The notes under the pieces are model-generated. The model saw only the letters and a program-made list of their open reading frames with translations. It was not told where the DNA came from and did no database searches. Shown here piece by piece: positions 12,201 through 24,500 of a stretch of 64,000 nucleotides of DNA. Source of the DNA: Montifringilla adamsi (lineage: Eukaryota > Chordata > Aves > Passeriformes > Passeridae); assembly GCA_017590115.1 (NCBI GenBank), contig JAGGNK010008337.1, positions 8,733,609 to 8,797,608 of the forward strand, written 5' to 3'. The position numbers and the translations under genes were made by a program. Within the stretch, counting starts at the first letter, position 1; each line of letters starts with the position of its first letter.

Positions 12201-15200
12201 ACAGTACCCAAATGGAAAGATCATGAGAGAGCAATTATAAACCAATCATGGTTTAGTTAAGAAGAACATGTCTGGATCATCTAATTTTGTGTGTATGATT
12301 TGTTATAATTGTAAAGACATCAGCACAACAGCTCTTTTGCTGGGATTGTGGTGGTGTTGCTGAACTTGGCTGAGAGCTCTCACTTTTCAGCCAACTGCAT
12401 GTGTCCGTTTGTCTTGGCGCAGAGAACTGCTGGTTCCTGGCGGCCCTGGAAGCCCTGACATTCCACCAGGACATCTTGGCTGCAGTTGTGCCACAAAACC
12501 AGAGCTTTGAGAGGAAATACGCGGGCATTTTCCACTTCCGGGTACAGCTGCTCCCCCAGATTGCAGGAGATCCTCAGATATCCTCTGCTGTGTTTTGTGT
12601 CACACCCTTAGATAATTTGTACGTGGTTCCCTTTGGCCAGGGGCAAGTGGCCAGAGGGTATCCCAGTCTGGAGAGGAGCCCATCACCCCTCCCACAAAGT
12701 TGTACGGGCAGTGAATCAACTGCAAGCCACTGAGGAAACACCTCTGCTTGGCTGCTCTCTCCAGCTGTGTCCTACCCATATTTTAAAGCAAACAAAACCC
12801 TTTTTCAAGAGTGGCAACAGTCAGCAGGACCTGAGCACATCAGCTCCAATCTTCTACCCCTTTGCCCACCTCTTGGTACAACTCTGCTACCTTGCAGTTA
12901 GGAATTCCTTCCCCATAATTCCTTCCTTAGTGGCTAGTTTGGTTTTACACCTGATAGATGCTTTGTTTACTCCTCTGGCTGGGTGGGGCTGAGGAACTGG
13001 CTCTGTGGGTGAGTCAGCATGTCCCACTGACCCACAGCAGCTTGTTCTGTACCTTGTTCTGTATCTTGCCTTTCCTGTTGTTTGCTTCCTTAGTGGCTAG
13101 TTTGGTTTTACACCTGATAGATGCTTTGTTTACTCCTCTGGCTGGGTGGGGCTGAGGAACTGGCTCTGTGGGTGAGTCAGCACGTCCCACTGACCCACAG
13201 CGGCTTGTTCTGTACCCACAGCTAGGCTATCTTGCCTTTCCTGTTGTTTCAAGGGGAGGTCCCTTCCAAGGGAAACATCAGCTCATTCCTTTCCCCTGAC
13301 AGTTCTGGCACTTCGGGGAATGGATTGACGTGGTGGTTGATGATCTCCTGCCGGTGAATGAGGCCGGGGAGCTGCTCTTTGTTTCCTCAGTCTATAAGAA
13401 CGTGTTTTGGGGAGCCCTTCTGGAAAAGGCATATGCTAAGTAAGTGACTCATTTCAAGTTATGCAAATAGTCTCTCTAAAATATGTTGGTTGGTGCCTAC
13501 GCAGTTTGTTCGTGTTTATAAATGCATCTCCTAGGCCTTGCTACATTTGGAGTGTAGTGGATGGCTCCCATCTATGTATTATTACACGTAAAAGCTGCCA
13601 TTGGTGTTATGTTATGTTGTAACAGCTGTTATCAAACCAGGTCCTTGAGTTTAAATCCAAGGGTTTAGGTGAGAAAACAACCCTATTGTGGGGGCTTGTC
13701 CTCTGAGTGTTATCATTGTTTGCAGTGTATTGGCTGAGGCTGATGCCTTCCTTGTAAATGTCACAGAGGAATGGAACACCATAGATAGACATTTTCAAAT
13801 GTGAATGATTTCCAAAGCCTCCTTTAATGTATTATCAGTGTGAGAAACCTCCAAGGATTTTCATTTTGGAGGTCTGCTGAAGCACTGCACTTTGCTTTGG
13901 CAGATGTTTTTGCTCTCAGGTCCTGGAAGCTAAGGCATGTCGCCAGTCATATGGCATGGTGAGAGCAGTGGCTTCTCTCCAGGGTGTTTTGTCTACAGTG
14001 GTAGTATCCGCACAAAGAAGAAGGCTGCAAGGCCTAACTGATGGAGTTTGTTAATATTTGGCTGAAATAATCTTTGTAGAGCAGGGGAAAACACTCTAGT
14101 TAACACTGAGAGAAAGATCACACAAAGGTGAGAATGTTCAGTTATTTTCATTTGGTGTTAGTGTTAGAATGAAAAGACTGGGCCAAGTTGTACTGGAGTG
14201 ATAAAGAAAATCAGATTAGAGACTAAGCTCTCAGGACAGTGTCTCTCAAGGCACTGTATTTTAGATACAGCACAGTGTCTGGTGATAAATTCAGGCAACA
14301 TTCTCTAAGGCAGAGTTATCAAAGAGTTGTGATGGGCATGTTCTCATTAGAGTGCAGTCAGGGATGACAGCTAGTGAAGAGTCCCTTTCAGACTATGGCC
14401 AATCTTGGAGGCAATTTTGTAGATTCTCCTCTTCCCAAATGCCAAAAATTCCCTTAAAATGAAACATGAGTTACAGCCTTCCTTTTGCTTTTTGCACACT
14501 TTTTTAAAATGTTTTCATTGGCAACCTATTCTCAACCTGTCATTTGTGATGACAACCCAAAGAATATATTGATGTCTTTTTTTGCTAGACTCTATGGCTC
14601 CTATGAAGATCTGCAGATTGGGCAAGTTTCAGAAGCCTTGGTGGATTTTACAGGGGGTGTCAATACAAGGTTCAAGCTTGCAGAAGCTCCTCCTGATCTG
14701 TGGGATATACTGACAAGAGCCACCTACAGCAGATCTCTCATGGGCTGTCAGACACACTTAGGGGTGAGGCTTGGAGTGACATCAAAAGGCTTTACAGCTA
14801 AAAACCTTTCCAGACCCGTTTCCCTCTGCTCAACTGGTCATTGTGACTCAAAATGTATCAAAGCTGCCCTATGTGACTTTCTGTAGAAGTCACATTCTTC
14901 ATGTTAAACTTTGCTCATGGATTGATTCCCTGATGCTCTCAGCTCCCTGTTGTAATGTTTAGGAACTGGTTTATCTATCAAAGAAACTCTATTGAATAGG
15001 GATCGACTGCATTTTCCCATTTTTGTAAAATAAATTTTCCATTTTTACAGATGGTGCAGTGAGGTACAGACACGTATGGAATAAAGTTATAGCTAAGGTA
15101 GAGACATGGATCATTCAGAGCATGAATTAAAGTCTTGGCTTCCAAGCTTTATGCTACCACCTCAGCTGTTGGGAAACTCTGCTTTTCTGAAAATCAAAAG

Positions 15201-18200
15201 CTAACTTCCTGGGCTTCCTTAAAGTGACATGGTCTCTAGCTGAAGACCCACAATTTAGGAAGGGCCATTAACAATCAACCTTCCAAGTCCAAGCATACTG
15301 AAAACTCTGGCTCTTAGGAGGTCCCATTTATTTATTTATTTTCAGTTCTGTTACTTTGAAAGTCACTGTTGCACAAGTACAGGTCTCTGGTATTGTTATA
15401 AGTCTGCTGTATGAATAAGGATAGAATAAAAGGTTTATTTTCCTTCTGTTTCTTGTATACAGACAACAAAGGTCCTGAAGAATGGGCTTGTTGCTGGCCA
15501 TGCCTACACAGTAACTGGTATTAGAAAGGTAAGACCAGCCCAAATGTCCTGGGTCCAGGTTAATTTGGATATTAGCAATTTTTATTGCATTCATGGGTTC
15601 AACCATTTATCAGAGCAACTATAATATCTCCTCCCCAATACTCTTTTCTTAGTCTAAGGCTACAAGAGACTGTGGGCTTTGTTAAGATTCACATTTTAAG
15701 TGTGTCCATTTTAATTGGGAGGCCTCGATGTAAAGGACAACTGTTATGGATCAGTGTATCTCTAAGGATTGGAATGATTCATAGGGCTCTGCTGACACCA
15801 TCACCTAGAAATGCATCTTAGCTGTTAAGAAGGAAAGGACTGGTCTTTGGGGCTGCTGGGAGGATGTGTTGAAACTTGGGGATGTGCTTTTTACTTGGGG
15901 TAAAAAGTCTTCCTCTGAAGCCAGTGGAGAGGCCATAGAGAAGTAAGTATGTAAAGGCCAAAATATGAAAAACTGCAGATAGAAATGTGAGTCAGGGGTG
16001 TGGATAAAAGGAACTGACCTGTGGCCCTGTGCAGACAGTGCAGGGGGACCCCACTAATCTGCAGAAGTACTGTTTGGAGTCCCCTTAGGATATCTGTCTA
16101 GAGGTAAGGGACTTGAAATAATACATCCCAAAGAGTAGGAGCTTCTTCGTCCTGAATTGGTGGATGACTGTCTTGTCCAGCCTCAACAGAAGGTTGACAA
16201 GGATGGCAAGGACTGTGTGGAGCTTTGGAATTTTGGTGAAAGCATGTTCAGTACCTGTAGCAAGAGATACGAGGAAGGGCAGAAGAGATGAGCTGGATGA
16301 AGCACATCTGTGTCTTCCACTGGAGGAACAGGAGGAGTTTATGTGTGGAGTCGTTCAACAATGTGTCTGTCAGTCTGGCTCCTCTGATGAGATGAAGAGC
16401 CAGGCAACCTTAGGAGACTGACCAAGCATGTGGAAACAGTGTGAAGTCAGCTGTTCTGCCGTGTGCTGTCAGCAAAGCCCCTAATTGGCCTTTCCTCCCA
16501 CCATGGCATCCCAGTTCAGGAAGCATTAATCTGCGTGGTCACCCAAGGGGGCTGCATTGTGCTGTGCCATTGCACTGGGGTAGGACTTGGTTTTCACACA
16601 AGTACAAAATGAGCAGATGTTGGAAAGGAAGAGGAATTTACAGTCAAGCCTTTAGATTAAGAATCTGGCATGTCTCTGGTTTCAGCTTAGAATGTAAGAT
16701 GAAGCACCTTAATCTCTTTGTTGCTGGCATTTAGAGCTGCATGTTCAAAGATTTTTAACATCATACTTGCTGGCATCTCTGAGAACAAACAAAATTGTTG
16801 TTAATATCTGACATAGTACAATGATATTAACCAGATGAGAACTGCTGAGACCTTGGTAAGCACAATGTTACTGTTTTCTGCAGGTGACCTGTCAATATGG
16901 ACCAGAAAACCTAGTGAGACTGAGAAATCCATGGGGAAAAATTGAGTGGAAAGGAGACTGGAGTGACAGGTGAGTTTACAAAAGGAAAGGTGTGACACTG
17001 AGCAGAGAAAAGGTTTCTTGGAGGAAAGATGCTGCCACCTTCAGGCATGAATTAATGTTGAGGGCAGCAGTAAGATGTGCTCGCTTGCACAGACCTTCTG
17101 GTGTCAAAGCAATGACTCCATAGATTTATGTGTCTCCAACAGACAGTGCTGCTGTAGCTGGCCTCATTTCACACATGCAGCCTCAATCAGATCAGTTCTA
17201 CTTCTCCTTTCACTAATGCCAGAGGAAACATAATATGAACATGAGATGCTGACCACCTTGCTGTGATGTGGAGAGCACGCAAAGGGACAGATAGCTATGC
17301 AGAGGCTCTAAAAAACCCCCATGTTTCAGGACACAGTTGTTTATCATGGGAGGGCCCAGGAAAAATCTTCCACAGGCTGCAAGGTGTTAGAACTGGATAA
17401 CTAGGAAGGAGTTCTCAGTCCTGGCTGCTCGGGTAAATACAGTTGGGCATGAGATCAGAGGAGGTAGTGAGGTAAATGGGCTCCATATTTGCATCTACCT
17501 GATTTTATTTTTTTTAAATTGGGACCCATGAAAGACAGTGGTTTGCATTCCAGACCTTGGGCAACTGTAAACTTGTGTCCTGTTCTTCTTTGAAGAGGAG
17601 CATGTTTCTTGCTTCCAAGCTTCACTTCATTCCCTGCACAGGCTGTTTGCTGAGGCTCAGGGCATAGAAAGGAGGGAAGAGTAGAGAGGTCATTGGGAAT
17701 GTGAATGGCTTTCACCTTGTCTGCAGAGCAGTAACTTCTCTGATGCATGTCTGTCACATAATGACAACACACCAGCTGTTCTGTTGAAGAGCATAATGAG
17801 CAACATACTGCAGGCCTGCCTTTGAAATGACTCCCAGCTGCCTCTTGTGCTGTCCTAGTCATTCATTCATTATGCCAAACACTCTTCCTATTATGTCTCC
17901 TTTAACAGAAAATTAACCAACAAAGCAGGTCTAGATTTTTATATTTTAAGTACTTGGAAGTTGTGTGTTCAAGTGAAGGGAGCTGATGGAAATGGAACAT
18001 TTCTGGCTTCTACTGCAGAAAACTGGACCCATTTAGCTACATCTCATGGGACCCAGGGTGGTCATGGAGAGTCTCGTGTAGCTGAAGGCATAGTGGGGAT
18101 AAGCATGGAGATATGTAGAGACAGGAATTTGGCCTCTTTTTATAGAGGAATGTTTTGTCCTCTGCCTTGAATTTGTGGCCACATTTGGTTAGTCACCTCA

Positions 18201-18544
18201 TGTTTTTCCCCTTAGCTCTTACAAGTGGGAGCTGCTGAGCCCGAAGGAGAAGATTTTACTGAGGAAAAAGAAGGACGATGGAGAATTCTGGTAATGGCAC
18301 AGTCTTGCCTCTCCCCTCTGTGCCAGTAGCCCTGGGGCTGCACCTGGAGCTGAAGCAGCACATTGCCACTCAGGCCAAGGCAGAGGTGATGAGCTTTACA
18401 GCAGCCCGTGCTCCTCTCAGCTGTGAGAAGCAGTGGCTGTGCTGACATGGAATGAACTGTTCTTCAGTGCAGGGTGAGGGAGAAGCAGGACATTGCTAGG
18501 TCTCCTAGAGCTGCTGGAAATAAAGGGCAGCCCCAGGAGCTTTT

Positions 18545-18588
<44 letters not shown>

Positions 18589-21500
18589 CATAAATTCGGG
18601 AAGCTTGTTTGCGTGTTTGTCTGCGGTTTCTGCACAGCTTTTGCCACGAGGTGGCAATGTTGCCGCCCCTGTAATTTCACTGCACTCCCTTCGCTGTCAA
18701 GATTGTTTTATGCTCTGTTTCTGCTATCCTTTGCTGAAGTTTCAGTCGTGCATTAGCTACTCCTAGATGCTGCTGTGGAAGCAGACGCTCTCTTCTTTAC
18801 TGCCTAATAAAATATGAGCATTACCATATGTAACACAGAATGGTGTGGCTTCGAAGTTCCCTGCTCCCTTTTCTTTCCGTTTTATGAGCCATATGGACTA
18901 AACTAAACTGCTGACAAGATGTCTCTTGGCACTCTTTTCCCAGGATGTCTCTGCAAGATTTTAAGATTCATTTTGTAGATCTGGTGATCTGTAAGTTAAC
19001 TCCGGACCTGATGAGCCAGGAAGATGGGAAAAAGTGGATGTACTCCTTGAAGAGTGGGAGATGGGTTAAAGGAAGTACAGCAGGAGGAAGTCTGGGATTC
19101 TGTAACGGTGAGGGGTGCCCTTGTGGATAACTCTGACTTTTGGATGTTCTCAGTTACCAGCTCCTTATAACCTCTAACGTAAAATTGATAACAGAAACAT
19201 GCACTTTCTGTTTCTGCCTCCACACAAACATCAGAAATGAGCAGCTGAAGGACTTTGACTGGCTTCTGCTATCACAGAAGGTGCACTGCTTGCAAACATA
19301 GGGCAGTGGGCTGATTATAGCATGAAATAAGCTTTAGGATCCCAGGATCAATTGCCAGTACTGATCTGCTCTAGGGCATTAAACTTGTCTGTTAAAATTT
19401 GCCTCCTCAGCACCTCCAGGGAGTGTGTTTTAAGTAAAGTGAATAAAATAGTCAGAGGCTCAGCTCTTCTGGAAGCAGAGCAGGTGGAGTCTAAAGTCAG
19501 CTAGCCTATACACCAGGGGCGAGAGAGGAATAGTGATACATTTATAAACAAAATGAGCTCTTAGCTTTGTGTAAGCAGAAGTATAGTTCCTTGTTCATGG
19601 GTCTTTCTCCTGTTTCAGATAGTAGTTGAAATGCTAAACTTGTAAACTGCACCTTAAAATCAAATTCCTGTGGGGTCTGGAGATCCAAACAACCTGTGAC
19701 CTGTTCAGTCCAGTGCCAGGCATCATGTGGGAAGCTGGCAATCAATTTTGTGATGGAAAATTACATCAAAATGTTTTTCTTGTTTTACTTAGGTAACTTT
19801 TGGATGAACCCTCAGTACTGGCTGAATGTGTTGCCAGTTGAAGACAGTAAGAAAAGCCCAAGTACATGCAATGTGGTTATATCCCTCATGCAGAAACACA
19901 GCACCAAACACCGGAACCGAGCCCCTCACCTTTTCATTGGATTTTTACTCTATAAGGTGCAAAGAATTGCTTCACTTTTCTTGCTCTCACCAAACAGGAG
20001 AACTTCCAGTCCCTGTAGATTGTAGTGCTCTTCAGGCCAAGAGTTTTTGTTGTGTGCAGGGTGATCTCTGCTCTTTCCTCCTGCCTGTGCCTAGTCTCCT
20101 CACACATCAGGGCTGGGCTCCCTCAGGCTCTGTGCCCTGCTTGCTGCCTCTCCAACATGCTGTGTGTCACCCTGCAGAGCAGTGAGAAGTGCCTTTTGCT
20201 TCAAAGCACATGGGATTTACTTTGCTGCCTCTGAGGGTATGTGCAATAGCTGGAACAGGGTGCCAGGAGTCCCCTTTCTTTGGGGTAGGAAGAGCTCTGC
20301 CCTCAGGTTATTTCCAATCATGGTAAAATTATGCCTAAAAAGTGTTCCTAGTATGATGTGGCAGCTGCTCACATGTGCATGCTGCTACCTCCCCATGTAC
20401 CCAGAGGTGTACTCACTAGGAGTGAGAGTTTCCTACCTTCAATTCTCTGCTTATCTGAGTACCTCGAGGACCACTCTTCTCCCCTGAACAGAGCCACAGG
20501 TCTTGTTGCTGCTGTAAGCTTGCACAGTTATGGAGAGGCAACTGTGGGGAAGGGTTTTTGGGTGGGGAGACGGAGGTTTCTGAAGGCAAAGACCCCATAT
20601 AGATGTTTGTAGCTGCTCTGCTTCCCAAGAATGACTTGGCTGTGTTTGGTGAGGCACAGAGGTCCTGACTGACAGATGTTTCTTTTCTTCCTGCAGGTGG
20701 GCCTACAGGTGAGTCCCTTGTCACCACTGCTGGCTGTCATCTGGGGGACCCAGCTGGCACAGCTGTTAAGACAATGCTGAATGTGGTGTGTTTGCCTTTG
20801 CTCCTTGGCTGACAGCAAGTGACAGTATTTGAACTCAGTGAGGCACCACAGCAAGGCACTACTAATGCAGAACCATCCTCTGAGTCTACTGAAGAGCAGC
20901 CATATCAGGAGAGCTCGTTGGCCTTGAGAGTGGGCATTAGTTGTTCAGCTTCTGTCCTGGGTCTTCAAAGATATTAGAAGTAGCATCAGCCTTTGCCTGA
21001 TGAGCACTTCAGCCCTGCTGCAGTTGTGGGATGTGCCCCAATTCTTGGCTGTGGTGTGGGAGTCAGAGCTGTCTTTCTGCTGCCTTCCAGTCTTGGCATG
21101 AGGTGGGAAAAGAGCCTGTGCCCCATGCAAGTCAAAGATCTCCTAGGGAGCTCAGGTTCCTGGCTGTCTGATGGTACAGGTGTTTTCAGCTTCTTCAGGT
21201 CAGCTGCATTTCTAGCATTTTCTTTATCCAAGAGCCTTTGGGACCTGAGAAAGGGCCCTAGAACTTAAATCCTGATTAAGTCTTGATTTTGGCCCTGACC
21301 TCAGAGTGCTATTTAAAACAGAGAAAGATTTAGCTTGTATTGTCTTTAAAGGGCATATCTTCCCCTCTGTTACTACTCGAATGAGAGTACACCTCTTAAA
21401 TGAGAACTTGGGCTGGCAAAGAGCTAGTTTGGGTATATGATATGGGCAGCACAATTGTGTTCCTAGTTACTGTAGACCCAGTATGGTAACCATGAGGTAA

Positions 21501-24500
21501 GATGCCACTCCTTCCTGACTTAAGTATCTTAGGCACCATCAGGGTTACATTCAAGGTAAACTTTTCTGGAAGAGGGGGTCTGAGTGTGGCCTTAGCACAG
21601 AGCTCTGCCACACCTGAGTGGGAATGGTGGCAGCCAGGGCTTCAATTTCAGGTTTGTAGTAGTTGCCAAGATCAATATGGAGAGATGGCAAGCTGAGAGC
21701 ATCTGAGGTATTGGAACTGCTGTCAGCAGAGTATTGACTGGAATATAAAATCTGAATTTAACATAAGGGGCATGAGGAGGAGTAACCCTGAACCCTTCAT
21801 AAGAAAGATTGCCCTATTAGTAAGAAAAATACTGGCAAAGGAAGAGGAATAGCATCTCCCCATGAGGCTGCAGAGTAAAATGGCTAAATGTTTTGAGGAA
21901 CAGCCAAGATCAGAAGGTGACAGTAGTTTTAGCTAGCAAGATTATTTATTGGGATTGTGTACTGGGCACTCGGTGGCATTAAAATTAGTTTCATGTTGCC
22001 TGGATCAACACTTTATCCATCATCCTGTGGCAGAAAAGGGCCTGCAGAGCTAAGAGTGCCAGACAGATCAAGGACACTTGCATGAAGTGAGGATGAGGGC
22101 TTAGGTTGCTCATGCAGTATGCTCAGATCACAGGTGTTCTGAAAAATCCTCTGCTACCAGATCCCTTGTGCAAAGGACAAGCTGGGGACAACATACATGG
22201 TCCCTGTGGGAAAAGAAGTGTTCTGGCTAGTGAAGAGCAATCTCTAGAGCAGTTCCTTCCTGCAGTCATTTTAGCCCATATGGCAAAGACTTTTGCAGAA
22301 GCCACATTGACAAGAACAGCTTCTCGTCCCCAGTTCTTGCTGCTGTTCCTTACAGGTAGTGTAAGTTTTTTTTGTAAGTTGCAGGAAGCCCAGTCTTCTG
22401 CCATATTAGTATTGGGCAAGGGTGCTGCATAGTGAGAACCACCATGTCCTGGGAAGAGACTGAGTCCTTTGGGCTCTGTTTACAGCCCTGCTTGTGCTCT
22501 AAAACAGGCTGAGATGTGAAGGCAGGCTGGCTGTGCCCTGCCTGTGAATCTTCCACTTGCCTTTGGTCCACGTGTTCAGCTGCAGCAGAACACAATTCTC
22601 TTACCTTTCTTCCCTGAGCAGTACCAGGAGAGCAACAGAAAGCTGCCCCCGGGTTTCTTCGCCCGACATCAGCCTGTGAACAAGCACCAGGTTTTCCTTG
22701 ATGAGCGGGAAGTGACTCATGACTTCCATCTGGAGCCTTGTGTCTACGTGATTGTCCCATCCACCCTGGAGCCTCAGCAGGAGTCTGAGTTCATCCTGCG
22801 GGTCTTCTCCAGGAAGCACATTCTTCGGTGAGATGCTGCTCTGCCAGCCCCTAATTCCCTGGAAAAGTCTGTTCTTTCTAGTCTAATGGGGGCAGCATAA
22901 AGACTTAACTCTGCAAAAAGCAGCACTGTCTCTTTTAGAGAAGGTGGCTCTGGATTTCTCCTGCTGTAGGTTTCTCAGTGGTTCAAGCACTGGTTTTGCC
23001 TTATCCTTTCAAAAAAGGCTGAGATAGACCCACACTATCCTTGCAGCATGGACGTGTTTGAGACTGTGAGAAGGATAAGAGTTCTTCAGCTTTTTAGCTC
23101 CTTTAATTTGCCAGGAACTCCCTGCTGACAATGCTAGGATGGTTGCTTGTACAGAAATGGGTGCTTTGGATACTTCAAATGCCAGCAGCTTTTGGGGTCC
23201 TGTTTGGATATGAGGCCTTGCCTTACTGCAGCTGTAACACCAGAGAATAAAACACACAGCAAGAGCAGGCTGGAGCCCCATCCAGGGAAGAGGAATGGCA
23301 CCTGTGGTGAGACACACAACTCTGAGATCTGTCCTTAATGTGTCTGCTTTTTTACATCTCCAGGGAAATGGGCGGGAACACGAGCTTCACTCTCTCTAAG
23401 GTGAGGGGAGTGGGGGGTCTGTGGTTCAATCTACAGCTCTGAATGCTGGGCTTTTACTGTTGCTCTGCCCTAGAGGAGAGGCTGAGTGAGAATGTCAATG
23501 CTTGTGTTGCAGCACTTGGAAGCACAGCTTGGGTTTACAGACAGAATCCTTTGGGGACAGATGCGATCAAATGTGGGGGACAAAACTTTAGACAGCTTAG
23601 TTGCCCTTTTTGCAAACATCTTTTAATGACACCATCTTGCTTGCTCTAAAGTCTTTCCTGTTCATGGCTTTTTGGAGACTCATGGTCCTTTCTTGCACTT
23701 CTCCCCATCCCTTTCAGGCCTTAAACATTTTGAAGGCATTATGGGACCTTAGCTCTACTATTCCCATGCAATGGCCTAAAGATTATTTTCAAAAGAACTA
23801 GTCTCAGTGGCAGTGCATGCACATCTGCAGCTTGTGCTAGGAAATTTGTGGCATTGTCTGTTCCCCTGGCATAAACAGGGCCTTTCCTGTTTTCATCTCC
23901 TCTGTTGGGCTGTATAAAGGAGAAGAGAGACCCTTCTCTCTTCTTGGCACAGAGTGAGCCCCATGCTTTGCACAGCTTGGGGTGGGGTGAGAGGAATGTT
24001 TCTCCCCACTAAATGTTATCTGAGTATTTCTCTCCAAGAAATAGCAGTTCTGTGATGTAGCAGCAGGCTGTATTAGTGAGGTAATACTGATTGCAGTGGT
24101 GGGCAGAGGGTGGAAGGGGCAGGGAGTGGAATGCCATGCTGGGAAAGCATCTTTAATAATTTGGTTGACAAAATTTTTCTTCTGCAAGTTAATTATTTTT
24201 TTGATACCTTAAAGGAAATTGTTGATAGGTATGAAGGCAAGATTTGGGAGGATTTCTTCACAAAGCATTTTGAACAGGTAAGTGCTTGCCTGAGTAAACT
24301 CCTCCAGAGCTGTTATGTAGCTCTGTGAAGGTAAAAGCATGTGGATGTTCAAGGGAGGTCTGTGGATGTGTGGGGAGCAGAGAGGGGCTATGCAGAGGGG
24401 GTTGGACTCTGTGTACAGTGATGGCTCCACGCAGCAAATTTGCCTGTGATGCTTAGCAATGTGATAGCATTGAGACAGGCACACTTCTCTGCACAACAGG

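Larger units (their letters stand above)
18291..18943 (+). other. CAPN14: CAPN14 intron 8
   Basis: 653 bp, GTAATG...CCCAG. It contains a 38-base uninterrupted poly-T tract and a CTCF-like palindrome 57 bp beyond it. Confidence 0.88.

Noticed and set aside
12633..13155. Repeated open frame sharing [20 protein letters not shown] at two places
   Set aside because: The repeat comes from the 163-bp intronic tandem duplication; the frame crosses the exon 3 donor and has no protein similarity.
18493..18756. Open frame containing a long poly-Phe run
   Set aside because: It is the translation of the 38-base poly-T tract in CAPN14 intron 8.
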